Assembly (NCBI RefSeq): GCF_035944375.1
Contig: NZ_DASZBE010000037.1
DNA: 64,000 bases
From: Allobosea sp035944375
Lineage (GTDB): Bacteria; Pseudomonadota; Alphaproteobacteria; Rhizobiales; Beijerinckiaceae
Reading direction: 5' to 3' (one strand)
Part shown: positions 8,608 to 17,276 of the stretch, in pieces
How positions within the stretch are numbered: the first letter of the stretch is position 1
Layout of the letters: every line of letters starts with the position of its first letter
Translations under genes and position numbers: made by a program
Notes under the pieces: model-generated
Database searches by the model: none
The model's input: only the letters and a program-made list of their open reading frames with translations
What the model was told of the DNA's origin: nothing

Positions 8608-9315
8608 ATGCACACCATCGCGATCCCGGATTACGTTCTCCAGCGCGTCGTCGAGCGGCGCGGCAAGGTCAGGCTGTTCGAGACGCTCGATCCGGCCCGC
8701 ACGGCGCTGATCGTGGTCGATCTCCAGAACGGCTTCATGGCGCCGGGCCAGCCGGCCGAAATCCCCTTTGCCCGCGAGATCGTGCCCAACGTCAACCGGA
8801 TCGGGCAGGCGCTCAGGCCCGCCGGCGGCCTCGTCGTCTACATCCAGAACACGATCACGGAGGAGACGCAGTCGCAGTGGTGCGTCTGGTTCGACAACTT
8901 CACCAAGGGCGACTTCAAGCAGCGCATGATCGCTGCCTTCGCGCGCGGCAGCTTCGGCCACGCCATCTATCCGGAGCTTAAGGTTCTGCCCGCGGACTGG
9001 ACGGTCGAGAAGCAGCGCTTCGGCGCCTTCGTCGAGGGCTCGTCGACGCTTCATGCGCAATTGCAGGAGCGGGGCATCGATACGCTGATCATCGTCGGCA
9101 CGGCCACGAATGTCTGCTGCGAGTCGACCGCGCGCGACGCGATGATGATGAACTACAAGGTCGTTTTCGTGTCCGACGCCAATGCCCGCCGCACCGACGA
9201 GGAGCACAACGCGACGCTCGGCAACGTCCTGGCCCTCTTCGGCGACGTCCAGTCGACCGACGAGGTGATCGCCGCGATCGGCGCCGGCACCGCGCTTCTG
9301 CGGGCCGCCGAGTGA
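8608..9315 (+). CDS. Isochorismatase-fold cysteine hydrolase (amidohydrolase type)
   Basis: A 235-residue cysteine hydrolase of the isochorismatase superfamily with a complete triad: Asp38 (VVDLQNGF), Lys135 (VEKQRFG) and Cys170 (ATNVCCEST). The cis-peptide GTATNV and the STARDAMM helix are typical of the N-carbamoylsarcosine amidase, RutB and biuret hydrolase branches, which cleave a C-N bond of small ureido or amide compounds; I cannot choose among them. A close paralogue lies at 15529-16239, sharing the IPxYVxQxVVxRRG opening. The ATG at 8608 follows AGGAGCG. The gene heads the rightward block and is followed by a strong stem-loop. Confidence 0.9.
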   Translation: MHTIAIPDYVLQRVVERRGKVRLFETLDPARTALIVVDLQNGFMAPGQPAEIPFAREIVPNVNRIGQALRPAGGLVVYIQNTITEETQSQWCVWFDNFTKGDFKQRMIAAFARGSFGHAIYPELKVLPADWTVEKQRFGAFVEGSSTLHAQLQERGIDTLIIVGTATNVCCESTARDAMMMNYKVVFVSDANARRTDEEHNATLGNVLALFGDVQSTDEVIAAIGAGTALLRAAE

Positions 9316-9332
9316 TGTCGACCCCGCGAGGC

Positions 9333-9356
9333 GGCCGCGCCTTCGCCGGCGCGGCC
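9333..9356 (+). terminator. Stem-loop after the cysteine hydrolase
   Basis: A perfect 9-bp GC stem (9333-9341 with 9348-9356) around a TTCGCC loop lies 18 bp past the stop. There is no U-tract. It probably separates the hydrolase message from the importer operon. Confidence 0.5.
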
Positions 9357-9400
9357 TGCCCGGCGGAACCAAGATGTGCTCGCAGCTTCTTCGGCAAAAT

Positions 9401-9434
9401 ATTGTGCAGCGCAGCAGGGTGGGGCCTGCACAAT
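9401..9434. promoter_or_regulatory. 9-bp inverted repeat ATTGTGCAG / CTGCACAAT
   Basis: Perfect 9-bp arms (9401-9409 and 9426-9434) are separated by 16 bp. The ATTG/CAAT ends match those of the recurrent 12-bp motif, so this may be an extended or two-half-site operator. A hairpin role is also possible. Confidence 0.5.
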
Positions 9435-9470
9435 GGCCAGTTCGCTTCGCCCGCTGGCGGCCATGGCCAA

Positions 9471-9482
9471 ATTGTGTGCAAT
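9471..9482. promoter_or_regulatory. Putative GntR/FCD operator, site 3
   Basis: ATTGTGTGCAAT, fitting ATTG-N4-CAAT, lies about 230 bp upstream of the binding-protein start. Confidence 0.55.
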
Positions 9483-9622
9483 GACGTGATCGGGACGTTA
9501 TGGCGCGCGTCGCCCGGTCATGGCGGCGAAGCCGGATCAGATGGATCAGGCGCTTTTTTTGAGCGGATTTCCAACTCTGCGCGCGCGCCGTTGCCCGGCA
9601 GTGTTCAGCGCCGCGTGACCAA

Positions 9623-9634
9623 ATTGGACACAAT
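9623..9634. promoter_or_regulatory. Putative GntR/FCD operator, site 4
   Basis: ATTGGACACAAT lies exactly 79 bp upstream of the ATG at 9713. This is the same distance as the motif before the paralogous binding protein at 27768-29399. Confidence 0.65.
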
Positions 9635-9712
9635 CGAGCCGGCTTGGCACGGCCCTTGCTAAATTCCCCGGGACGCCGCTCACGACCTCATCGCATCCCG
9701 GAGGGAGCCTGC

Positions 9713-11332
9713 ATGCCTCACCACACCCAGACTTTTCGGAAAATCGCCGCTTGTCTCGCCGCCGGCATTGCCTTGGCTTTCGGGGCCTCTGCCCTATCCT
9801 CCATTGCTCCCGCCCAGGCTCAGACGACGCTGCGCGTCGCGATGACGGCGGGCGACATCCCGGACGTCACCGGCCAGCCGGACCAGGGCTTCGAGGGCTA
9901 CCGTTTCGTCGGCTACACGCTCTACGATTCGCTCATTCTCTGGGACCTCTCGCGCTCGGATGTCGAGGCCTCGCTGACGCCGGGTCTTGCCACGAAATGG
10001 GAGATCGATCCCAAGGACAGCAAGCGCTGGATCTTCACCCTCCGCAAGGACGTGAAGTTCCATGACGGGTCGGACTTCAACGCCGACGTCGTGCTCTGGA
10101 ACATCTCGCGCATCACCGACGAGAAGGTCCCGCATTTCAACGCCAAGCAGTTCGCGGCGATGCGCACCCGCACGGTCAATATCGACCGCGCCGAGAAAAT
10201 CGATGACCACACCGTCGCGATCATCACCAAGGAGCCGGACTCGCTCTTCTACATCCAGATGAGCTTCTGGATGATGATCTCCAAGGCGCAGTTCGAGAAG
10301 GCGGGCTCTTACGAGAAATACGCCCAGATGCCCTCGGGCACAGGGCCCTACCGTTTCGCCGGGATGGTGCCGCGCGAGCGGCTGGAGCTGACCCGCAACG
10401 ACACCTACTGGAACCCCAAGCGCGTCCCCAAGCACGACCGGCTGGTGCTGCAGCCGATGCCGGAGGCGACGACGCGCGCTGCGGCCCTCCTCTCCGGCCA
10501 GGTCGATTTCATCGAGGCGCCCTCGCCGGACACGATCGCCCGGCTGAAATCCTCAGGGATGCAGGTCATCACCCTGCCTTACCCGCACAACTGGCACTAC
10601 CAGTTCAACTTCGTCGACGGTCCCTTCAAGGACAAGCGCGTGCGCCAGGCGGCGAACTACGCGATGGACCGCGGCGAAATGGTCGAGATGCTCAACGGTC
10701 TGGCCCAGGAGGGCTATGGCACCGTGCCGCCGAGCTCGCCCTATTTCGGCAAGCCGGTCCTCTACAAGCTCGACCCGAAGAAGGCGACCGCACTCCTCAA
10801 GGAGGCGAAGTGCTACCCCTGCGAGGTCACGCTGGCGATCTCGACCTCGGGCTCGGGCCAAATGCAGCCGCTGCCGATGAACGAGCTGGTCAAGTCGCAG
10901 CTCGAGGCCGTCGGCTTCAAGGTCAAGCTCGAGGTGATGGACTGGAACGCCCTGCTCGACGTCACCTTCAAGGGCCGCGAGAAGTTCCCCGCCTACCACG
11001 CCGTCAATGTCAGCCGCGCCACGCAGGATCCCTTCTCCGGCATCTTCCGCTTCGCCATGCGCAAGCAATGGGCTCCGGCCGGTGGCAACTGGGGCCATTA
11101 CGAGAACCCCGAGATCGAGAAGCTGATCACGGAGATCTACAACACCTTCGACCAGGCCAAGCGCGACGCGATGATCACCCGCGTCCACGAGATCATGAAC
11201 GACGACGCCGCCATGCTCTTCGTCACCCATGACCTGAACCCGCGCGCGCTCTCGCCCAAGGTCAAGGGCTTCGTCCAGGCCCAGAGCTGGTTCCAGGACC
11301 TGACGCCGATCACCGTCGGCACGACGAACTGA
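9713..11332 (+). CDS. ABC importer substrate-binding protein, SBP_bac_5 (oligopeptide/nickel) family
   Basis: A 539-residue periplasmic binding protein with an N-terminal signal peptide (hydrophobic core about residues 14-30, cleavage near AQAQT). The mature region has the family-5 layout, including KFHDGSDFNADVVLWN and VRQAANYAMDRGEMV. It delivers an unknown peptide-like or amide ligand to the permeases encoded directly downstream. A near twin lies at 27768-29399, with long blocks almost identical (for example MPEATTRAAALLSGQVDFIE). SD GGAGGGAG precedes the ATG at 9713. Confidence 0.93.
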   Translation: MPHHTQTFRKIAACLAAGIALAFGASALSSIAPAQAQTTLRVAMTAGDIPDVTGQPDQGFEGYRFVGYTLYDSLILWDLSRSDVEASLTPGLATKWEIDPKDSKRWIFTLRKDVKFHDGSDFNADVVLWNISRITDEKVPHFNAKQFAAMRTRTVNIDRAEKIDDHTVAIITKEPDSLFYIQMSFWMMISKAQFEKAGSYEKYAQMPSGTGPYRFAGMVPRERLELTRNDTYWNPKRVPKHDRLVLQPMPEATTRAAALLSGQVDFIEAPSPDTIARLKSSGMQVITLPYPHNWHYQFNFVDGPFKDKRVRQAANYAMDRGEMVEMLNGLAQEGYGTVPPSSPYFGKPVLYKLDPKKATALLKEAKCYPCEVTLAISTSGSGQMQPLPMNELVKSQLEAVGFKVKLEVMDWNALLDVTFKGREKFPAYHAVNVSRATQDPFSGIFRFAMRKQWAPAGGNWGHYENPEIEKLITEIYNTFDQAKRDAMITRVHEIMNDDAAMLFVTHDLNPRALSPKVKGFVQAQSWFQDLTPITVGTTN

Positions 11333-11347
11333 CGCGGCCTTGCCTTC

Positions 11348-11375
11348 GGGATGCGGCCCGTCGGGGCCGCATCCC
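11348..11375 (+). terminator. Stem-loop between binding-protein and permease genes
   Basis: A perfect 11-bp stem (11348-11358 with 11365-11375) with a 6-nt loop lies 15 bp after the binding-protein stop. Such hairpins commonly protect or attenuate the message so that the binding protein is made in excess over the membrane components. Confidence 0.65.
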
Positions 11376-11425
11376 TCTCCGAGCCCAAAGCGATCCAGGA
11401 CCCGAGCCGACCGAAGGAGACCTCC

Positions 11426-12382
11426 ATGTGGCACTACATCGCAAGGCGCATCGTCTACGCGATCCCGATCGCCATCGGCGTCACGGTCTTCTGCTTCGCG
11501 CTCGTCTTCCTGGCGCCCGGCAACCCCGTCCAGATGCTGCTCCCGGCCGATGCCAGCCAGGAGGTCGTCGACCTCATCATGAAGACCTACGGCTTCGACC
11601 GGCCGCTGCCGGTGCAGTACTGGACCTGGCTGACGCGCGCCGTCGTCGGTGATCTCGGGGTCTCGATCCAGTCCAACCGGCCGGTGATCGACGAGGTGCT
11701 GCGCGCGCTGGGCAACACCGTCTTTCTCTCCTTCGGCGCGGTGATGCTGGCCTTCAGCATCGCCTTCGTGCTCGGCACGCTGGCGGCCTATTACCGGGGC
11801 AGCGCGGTCGATCGCGGCGTCACCGCCTTGTCGATCGTCGGCGTCTCGATCCCGAACTACTGGCTCGGCATCGTCCTGGTCATCGTCTTCGCGGTCGAGC
11901 TGAACTGGCTGCCGGCGACCGGAATGGGCCCGCGCGGCTCGGAAACCTTCGACCTCTTCAACTGGTCGCATTTCAAGCATGTGATTCTGCCGATCATTAC
12001 GCTCTGCATGGTGCCGGTCGGGATGATCACCCGCACCACGCGCTCGGCCGTCTCCGAAGTGCTGGGCAACGAGTTCGTCAACACGCTGCGCGCCAAGGGC
12101 CTCGGCGAACTCGCGGTGATCCGGCACGCGCTCAAGAACGCCATGCCCCAGATCCTGGCCGTGATGGGGCTGCAGTTCGGCTACCTGATGGGTGGCTCGA
12201 TCCTGGTGGAGACGATCTTCAACTGGCCAGGCACGGGCTTCCTTTTGAACAAGGCGATCCTGACGCGCGACATCCCCGTGCTGCAGGGCACGATCCTGAT
12301 CCTCGCCCTCGTCTTCGTCTTCACCAACCTCGTCGTCGACCTGTTCCAGACCGCGGTCGACCCGCGCATCAAGCGCTCCTGA
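11426..12382 (+). CDS. ABC importer inner-membrane permease, DppB/OppB type
   Basis: A 318-residue permease with six membrane helices. It opens with the family hallmark MWHYIARRIVYAIPIAIGV and carries the cytoplasmic EAA-type loop around NTLRAKGLGELAVIRHALKN that contacts the ATPase. It forms a heterodimeric channel with the next gene product, in the order B, C, ATPase, ATPase typical of Dpp/Opp systems. SD AAGGAGA lies upstream of the ATG at 11426. Confidence 0.94.
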   Translation: MWHYIARRIVYAIPIAIGVTVFCFALVFLAPGNPVQMLLPADASQEVVDLIMKTYGFDRPLPVQYWTWLTRAVVGDLGVSIQSNRPVIDEVLRALGNTVFLSFGAVMLAFSIAFVLGTLAAYYRGSAVDRGVTALSIVGVSIPNYWLGIVLVIVFAVELNWLPATGMGPRGSETFDLFNWSHFKHVILPIITLCMVPVGMITRTTRSAVSEVLGNEFVNTLRAKGLGELAVIRHALKNAMPQILAVMGLQFGYLMGGSILVETIFNWPGTGFLLNKAILTRDIPVLQGTILILALVFVFTNLVVDLFQTAVDPRIKRS

Positions 12383-12392
12383 GGAGGCGACC

Positions 12393-13295
12393 ATGACCGA
12401 TTTCACCACGGCGACCCGTCTTCTCGCAGCGGAAGAAGAGGCCCCGGCCACCAAGGTCCGCGGCTACTGGCAGAATGTCGGCTACCGCCTGCGCTACGAC
12501 TACGTCACGCTCGCCTTCGCTCTGGTCATCGTCCTGATCGTGGCCCTTGCCGTGTTCGCGCCCTGGATCGCGCCGAAGGACCCCTACAAGACCTCGATGG
12601 CCTTCCGGCTGCGCCCGGTCGGCTTCCGCGACTTCCATCTCGGCACCGACGAACTCGGCCGCGACATCCTCTCGCGCCTGATCCATGGCGGGCGCATGTC
12701 GCTCCTGATGGGCGTGGTGCCGGTGGTCTTCGCCACGCTGATCGGGGGCTTCCTCGGCGTGCTCGCCGGCTTCATCGGCGGCAAGCTGAACATGGCGATC
12801 ATGCGGACCATGGACGTCTTCTACGCCTTCCCCTCGATCCTGCTGGCGGTCGCGATCTCCGGCGCCATGGGCGGCGGCATGGCCAATGGCATGGTCGCGC
12901 TGACGCTGGTCTTCATCCCGCCGCTCTGCCGCATCGCGGAGACGGCGACCACACAGGTCCGCGGGCTCGATTTCGTCGAGGCCGCCCGGGCCTCGGGCGG
13001 CTCGACCGGCTCGATCATCGCCACCCACATCCTCGGCAACGTGCTCGGCCCGATCTTCATCTACGCCTCCGGCCTGGTCTCGGTCTCGATCCTGATCGCC
13101 TCGGGCCTCTCCTTCCTTGGCCTCGGGGTCGAGCCGCCCCATCCCGACTGGGGGCTGATGCTCTCGACGCTGCGCCAGTCGATCTACGTCAACCCGATCG
13201 TCTGCGCGCTGCCGGGCGTGATGATCTTCGTCACCTCACTCGCCTTCAACATGGTCAGCGACGGGCTGCGCCAGGCGATGGACGTCAGACTGTGA
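12393..13295 (+). CDS. ABC importer inner-membrane permease, DppC/OppC type
   Basis: A 300-residue partner permease. An N-terminal cytoplasmic stretch (about 40 residues) leads to the first helix. The conserved HLGTDELGRDILSRLIHGGR segment and the EAA-type loop (EAARASGGSTGSIIATHIL) define the OppC branch. It starts 10 bp after the previous stop behind a perfect AGGAGG. Confidence 0.94.
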   Translation: MTDFTTATRLLAAEEEAPATKVRGYWQNVGYRLRYDYVTLAFALVIVLIVALAVFAPWIAPKDPYKTSMAFRLRPVGFRDFHLGTDELGRDILSRLIHGGRMSLLMGVVPVVFATLIGGFLGVLAGFIGGKLNMAIMRTMDVFYAFPSILLAVAISGAMGGGMANGMVALTLVFIPPLCRIAETATTQVRGLDFVEAARASGGSTGSIIATHILGNVLGPIFIYASGLVSVSILIASGLSFLGLGVEPPHPDWGLMLSTLRQSIYVNPIVCALPGVMIFVTSLAFNMVSDGLRQAMDVRL

Positions 13296-13306
13296 AAGGG
13301 CCCGCC

Positions 13307-14461
13307 ATGTCCACGACAGAAGCGCTGATCTCCCGCCCGCCGCAGCTTTCCTCGGTCCCGGATGGAGACCTCCGCGATCGCGGCGGCCCCTTCCAGCCGA
13401 TGCTGATCGTCTCCGATCTGAAGAAGCACTTCGCGATCAAGGGCGGGATGCTGAACCGCACCCAGGGGCATGTCCGGGCCGTCGACGGCGTCTCCTTCAC
13501 CGTGCTCAAGGGTGAGACGCTCGGCGTGGTCGGCGAGTCCGGCTGCGGCAAGTCCACCCTGGCGCGGCTCCTGATGCACCTCATTCCCTATGACGGCGGC
13601 GAGGTGCTGTTCGATGGCGAGGCGATCGGCGGCGTCCGCGGCCTGACCATGAAGGAGTTCCGGCGCGCCATGCAGATGGTGTTCCAGGACAGCTACTCCT
13701 CGCTCAACCCGCGCCTGCCGGTCGAGGAATCGATCGCCTATGGCCCGCGCGTCCATGGCATGCCGGCCGCCAAGGCCAAGGAGATCGCCCGCGAACTCCT
13801 CACCAAGGTCGGACTCAAGCCCGACCTCTTCGCTCAGCGCTATCCGCACGAGCTCTCCGGCGGCCAGAAGCAGCGCGTCAACATCGCCCGGGCGCTGGCG
13901 CTGGAGCCGCGGCTTCTGATCCTCGACGAGGCGGTCTCGGCGCTCGACAAATCGGTCGAGGCGCAGGTCCTGAATCTGCTGCGTCAGCTCAAGCGCCACT
14001 TCAACCTGACCTATGTCTTCATCAGCCACGATCTCGACGTGGTGCAATACATCTCCGACCGCGTGCTGGTGATGTATCTCGGCGAGATCGTCGAGATCGG
14101 GCCGGTCGATGCGATCTACGACCATCCCAAGCACCCCTATACCCGTGCGCTCCTGGCCTCGCGGCTCTCCTTCGATCCGGCCGAGCGCGTCCATGAGGCG
14201 CCGCTGACCGGCGATCCGCCCAACCCGATCAACCCGCCATCGGGCTGCCGCTTCCGCACCCGCTGCCCGATGGCGGAAAGCATCTGCGCGGAAACCTCGC
14301 CCCGGCTCGAGGGCGCCGTCGCGGCCGAGATCCATGTCGCCGCCTGCCACGTCCAGAACCCGGGCTCGGGCCACAGCCTCGCCGGCAAGGCGCCGGTGCT
14401 GGTCGCAAGGTCCCAGCCCAGTCCCAAGGTCGAGGCCGCCCCGCTGGCCGCCACCGCGTGA
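13307..14461 (+). CDS. Opp/Dpp-type ABC ATPase (F-type)
   Basis: A 384-residue ATPase with Walker A GESGCGKST, Q-loop FQDSYSSLNPR, signature LSGGQKQR, Walker B LLILDEAVSALD and the H-loop in ISHDLD. The C-terminal oligopeptide/dipeptide extension is present (NPPSGCRFRTRCPMAE), with the Cys pattern seen in DppF/OppF. The ATG at 13307 is chosen because AAAGGG precedes it; an in-frame GTG lies 15 bp upstream. In Dpp operons the D-type ATPase usually comes first, so the gene order is swapped here. Confidence 0.92.
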   Translation: MSTTEALISRPPQLSSVPDGDLRDRGGPFQPMLIVSDLKKHFAIKGGMLNRTQGHVRAVDGVSFTVLKGETLGVVGESGCGKSTLARLLMHLIPYDGGEVLFDGEAIGGVRGLTMKEFRRAMQMVFQDSYSSLNPRLPVEESIAYGPRVHGMPAAKAKEIARELLTKVGLKPDLFAQRYPHELSGGQKQRVNIARALALEPRLLILDEAVSALDKSVEAQVLNLLRQLKRHFNLTYVFISHDLDVVQYISDRVLVMYLGEIVEIGPVDAIYDHPKHPYTRALLASRLSFDPAERVHEAPLTGDPPNPINPPSGCRFRTRCPMAESICAETSPRLEGAVAAEIHVAACHVQNPGSGHSLAGKAPVLVARSQPSPKVEAAPLAATA

Positions 14462-14471
14462 GGAGGAATCG

Positions 14472-15506
14472 ATGACGACAGCCACCGCGCCATCCGCCGT
14501 CCCCGGCCCCGTCGCCCTCGCCGCGGTCCGCCCGCTGGTCGAGGTCGAGGACCTCTCGGTCAAATTCGTCAGCCGCGAGGCCACCGTCGCCGCCGTCAAC
14601 GGCGTCTCCTTCTCGATCCAGCCGGGCGAGGTGCTCTGCATCATCGGCGAGTCCGGCTCCGGCAAATCCGTGACGATGCGCGCCCTGATGCGGCTCCTGC
14701 CCAAGGGCCGCGCCAGGATCGGCGGGCGGATGCGCGTCGGCGATCACGACATCATGGCGCTCAGCGACAAGGAGCTGACGCAGATCCGCGGCTCGACGAT
14801 CTCGATGATCTTCCAGGAGCCGATGACGGCGCTCGACCCCGTCTACACGATCGGTCACCAGATCGCCGAGACGGTCGTCAAGCACGAGGGCTGCTCCTAT
14901 GCCGACGGGCTGAAGCGCGGGCTGGAACTGCTCGAATTCGTCAAGGTGCCCTCGCCGGAGCGGCGCCTGAAGGCCTATCCGCACGAGCTCTCCGGCGGCC
15001 TGCGCCAGCGCGCGATGATCGCGATGGCGCTGTCCTGCCGGCCGCAGCTCCTGCTGGCCGACGAGCCGACGACGGCGCTCGACGCGACCGTGCAGATCCA
15101 GGTGTTGGTGCTGCTGCGCAAGCTCCAGCGCGACATGGGCATGAGCGTGATCTTCGTCACCCATGATCTCGGCGTCGCCGCCCAGATCGCCGACCGCGTC
15201 GCGGTGATGTATGCCGGCCGCGTCGTCGAATCCGGGCCGGTGCGCGACGTGCTGATGAACCCGCAGCACCCCTACACCCGCGGCATGCTGGCCTCCTCCG
15301 TCCATGGCAGTGCGCGCGGCGTCGACATCGAGGCGATCCCCGGCTCGCCGCCCGACATGCGCCGCCTGCCGCCGGGCTGCGCCTTCGCGCCCCGCTGCAA
15401 ATTCGCCGACGATTCCTGCCGCGCGGCGAGCCCGCCCGAAACCTCGCCCGCGCCCGACCGCACCGTCTGCTGCTTCAAGGTCGGCGCGCCCGCCCTGTCC
15501 TCCTGA
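14472..15506 (+). CDS. Opp/Dpp-type ABC ATPase (D-type)
   Basis: A 344-residue second ATPase of the importer. It has Walker A GESGSGKSV, Q-loop FQEPMTALDP, signature ELSGGLRQR, Walker B LLLADEPTTALD and H-loop VTHDLG, followed by the C-terminal RLPPGCAFAPRCKF region. It pairs with the preceding ATPase to drive uptake. It starts 10 bp after that gene, with AGGAGG immediately upstream. Confidence 0.93.
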   Translation: MTTATAPSAVPGPVALAAVRPLVEVEDLSVKFVSREATVAAVNGVSFSIQPGEVLCIIGESGSGKSVTMRALMRLLPKGRARIGGRMRVGDHDIMALSDKELTQIRGSTISMIFQEPMTALDPVYTIGHQIAETVVKHEGCSYADGLKRGLELLEFVKVPSPERRLKAYPHELSGGLRQRAMIAMALSCRPQLLLADEPTTALDATVQIQVLVLLRKLQRDMGMSVIFVTHDLGVAAQIADRVAVMYAGRVVESGPVRDVLMNPQHPYTRGMLASSVHGSARGVDIEAIPGSPPDMRRLPPGCAFAPRCKFADDSCRAASPPETSPAPDRTVCCFKVGAPALSS

Positions 15507-15528
15507 AACCCGCACGAGAGAGCCCGCC

Positions 15529-16239
15529 ATGCACAAGGTCGAGATCCCCGCCTATGTCACGCAGCATGTCGTCGCCCGTCGCGGCGTCGAGCATGTCTAT
15601 GCTGGTCTCGATCCGGCGCGCACGGCACTGATCGTCGTCGACCTGCAGAACGGCTTCATGATGCCCGGCGTCGCCCATGCGCTCTGCGACACGGCCCGCG
15701 AGATCGTCCCCAACGTCAACCGGATCGCCGACGCCGTGCGCCGCACCGGCGGCAAGGTGTTCTGGATCAAGAACACCCATGACGAAGGCTGCCTGACCTC
15801 CTGGTCGCATTTCCACGAGGACCTGACCCGGCCGGAGCGGCGCGGCGCGCGCGTCGAATCCATGTCGGAGGGCAAGCTCGGCCACGAGCTGTGGGCCGAT
15901 CTCGAGGTCAGTCCGGAGGACGAAATCGTCCAGAAGACGCGCTTCAGCGCCTTCATTCAGGGCTCGTCCGATCTTGAGGCGCGGCTGCGGGCGCAGGGCT
16001 ATGACACCCTGATCATCACTGGCACGGTGACCAATGTCTGCTGCGAATCGACCGCCCGCGACGCCATGATGCTGAACTTCAGGACGATCATGGTCACCGA
16101 CGGCAATGCGGCCAATTCCGATGCCGAGCACAACGCCTCGCTGATCGCCTTCTACCTCACCTTCGGCGACATCATGGACACGCAGATGCTGATCGGCTGT
16201 CTTGAGACGAACGCCCGCTTCCGCGAGGCGGCCGAGTAA
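15529..16239 (+). CDS. Isochorismatase-fold cysteine hydrolase, paralogue of 8608-9315
   Basis: A 236-residue hydrolase with triad Asp38 (VVDLQNGF), Lys136 (VQKTRFS) and Cys171 (TVTNVCCEST). It shares the opening pattern and active-site blocks with the hydrolase at 8608, so the two flank one importer as duplicated enzymes, perhaps with different ureido or amide substrates. It lies inside the importer operon, 22 bp after the second ATPase, which argues that the imported compound or a product of it is the substrate. Assignment to biuret hydrolase or to RutB-like ureidoacrylate hydrolase would be a guess. Confidence 0.9.
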   Translation: MHKVEIPAYVTQHVVARRGVEHVYAGLDPARTALIVVDLQNGFMMPGVAHALCDTAREIVPNVNRIADAVRRTGGKVFWIKNTHDEGCLTSWSHFHEDLTRPERRGARVESMSEGKLGHELWADLEVSPEDEIVQKTRFSAFIQGSSDLEARLRAQGYDTLIITGTVTNVCCESTARDAMMLNFRTIMVTDGNAANSDAEHNASLIAFYLTFGDIMDTQMLIGCLETNARFREAAE

Positions 16240-16272
16240 CCCGGCGCGCGCGCCCGACACCCAGAGAGAGAT

Positions 16273-17274
16273 ATGCCTGCTTTGCCCAAGGTCGCGGTCA
16301 TTGGGACCGGCGGCACGATCTGTTCCATCGGCACCGGTCCCTTCGACATCCTCGACTACGGCGCCAATGAAACGATGCTCCATGCCGACGCACTGGTGGC
16401 GATGTTTCCCGACGTCGCCCAGCTCGCCGAGATCATCGCCGTTCCGTTCAAGGCGGTGCCGAGCCCCAATATCTTCTTCGAGGACTGGAAGGCGCTCGTC
16501 CTGACCTGCGACCGGCTGGTCGCCGAGCATACCGACCTCGCCGGCATCGTCATCCTCCACGGCACCGCCTCGCTGGAGGAGACAGCCTATGTCCTCAGCC
16601 TGACGGTGAAGGTCGCGGTGCCGGTCGTCGTCGTCGGCTCGCAGCGCCCGGCCAGCGCGCTCTCGACCGATGCGGGGATGAACCTCGCCAATGCGATCCG
16701 CACCGCGGCTTGCCCGCAGGCGCGCGGGCTCGGCGTTCTCGTCCTGCTGAACGACGAGATCCACGCCGCGCGCGATGTGACGAAGACCTCGACCTTCCGG
16801 CTGCAGACCTTCCGCTCGCCCGATTTCGGCGTGCTCGGCCATGCTGATGGCGATGCCGTCGTGTTCTACCGCAAGCCGATGCGGAAGGCGGCGCCCGACA
16901 CGGAGTTCGATATCCGCAGCCTCGACGCCCTGCCGCGCGTCGACATCGTGCTGGCCTATACCGGCTCGGACGGCACGGCCGCCCGCGCCTTCGTCGCCGC
17001 CGGCGCGAAGGGCATCATCTCGGCGGGCTTCGCGCCGGGCTTCGCCGGCCCGGCCGATTTCGAGGTGCTGAAACAGGCGGTGGCGGACGGCGTCGTGGTG
17101 ATGCAGTCGACCCGCGCCGGCTCGGGCCGCACCTTCAAGGGCAAGCGCCTGCGCGAGGCCGGCTTCCTGATCACCGACAATCTCACGCCGCAGAAAGCGC
17201 GGCTGCTGCTCGCGCTGGCGCTGACGGTCAGCGCCGAGCCGGCCGAGATCGAACGCATCTTCCTGACCTATTGA
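16273..17274 (+). CDS. Asparaginase-like amidohydrolase with altered second triad
   Basis: A 333-residue member of the asparaginase/glutaminase fold. The first catalytic Thr is present in IGTGGTIC (Thr12), and the Lys of the second triad in VTKTSTF (Lys171). The otherwise nearly invariant HGTDT motif reads HGTAS at 96-100, so the Asp of the Thr-Asp-Lys triad is Ala99. The fold is clear but activity on L-asparagine is doubtful; a different amide or no classical activity is possible. The gene sits between the cysteine hydrolase and an EamA exporter, with its stop nearly touching the next ATG. Confidence 0.88.
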   Translation: MPALPKVAVIGTGGTICSIGTGPFDILDYGANETMLHADALVAMFPDVAQLAEIIAVPFKAVPSPNIFFEDWKALVLTCDRLVAEHTDLAGIVILHGTASLEETAYVLSLTVKVAVPVVVVGSQRPASALSTDAGMNLANAIRTAACPQARGLGVLVLLNDEIHAARDVTKTSTFRLQTFRSPDFGVLGHADGDAVVFYRKPMRKAAPDTEFDIRSLDALPRVDIVLAYTGSDGTAARAFVAAGAKGIISAGFAPGFAGPADFEVLKQAVADGVVVMQSTRAGSGRTFKGKRLREAGFLITDNLTPQKARLLLALALTVSAEPAEIERIFLTY

Positions 17275-17276
17275 CG

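Larger units (their letters stand above)
9316..9712. other. Intergenic region before the ABC binding protein, with repeated ATTG motifs
   Basis: A 397-bp gap with no credible gene. It contains a hairpin right after the hydrolase, an ATTGTGCAG/CTGCACAAT inverted repeat (9401-9434) and two ATTG-N4-CAAT motifs (9471 and 9623). It is probably the regulated promoter of the importer operon. Confidence 0.7.

Noticed and set aside
8608..16239. Assigning biuret hydrolase and a complete cyanuric-acid (atzDEF) pathway
   Set aside because: Cysteine hydrolases and AtzG-like proteins are suggestive, but no AtzD-type cyanuric acid hydrolase or allophanate hydrolase is present and specificity residues cannot be judged here.
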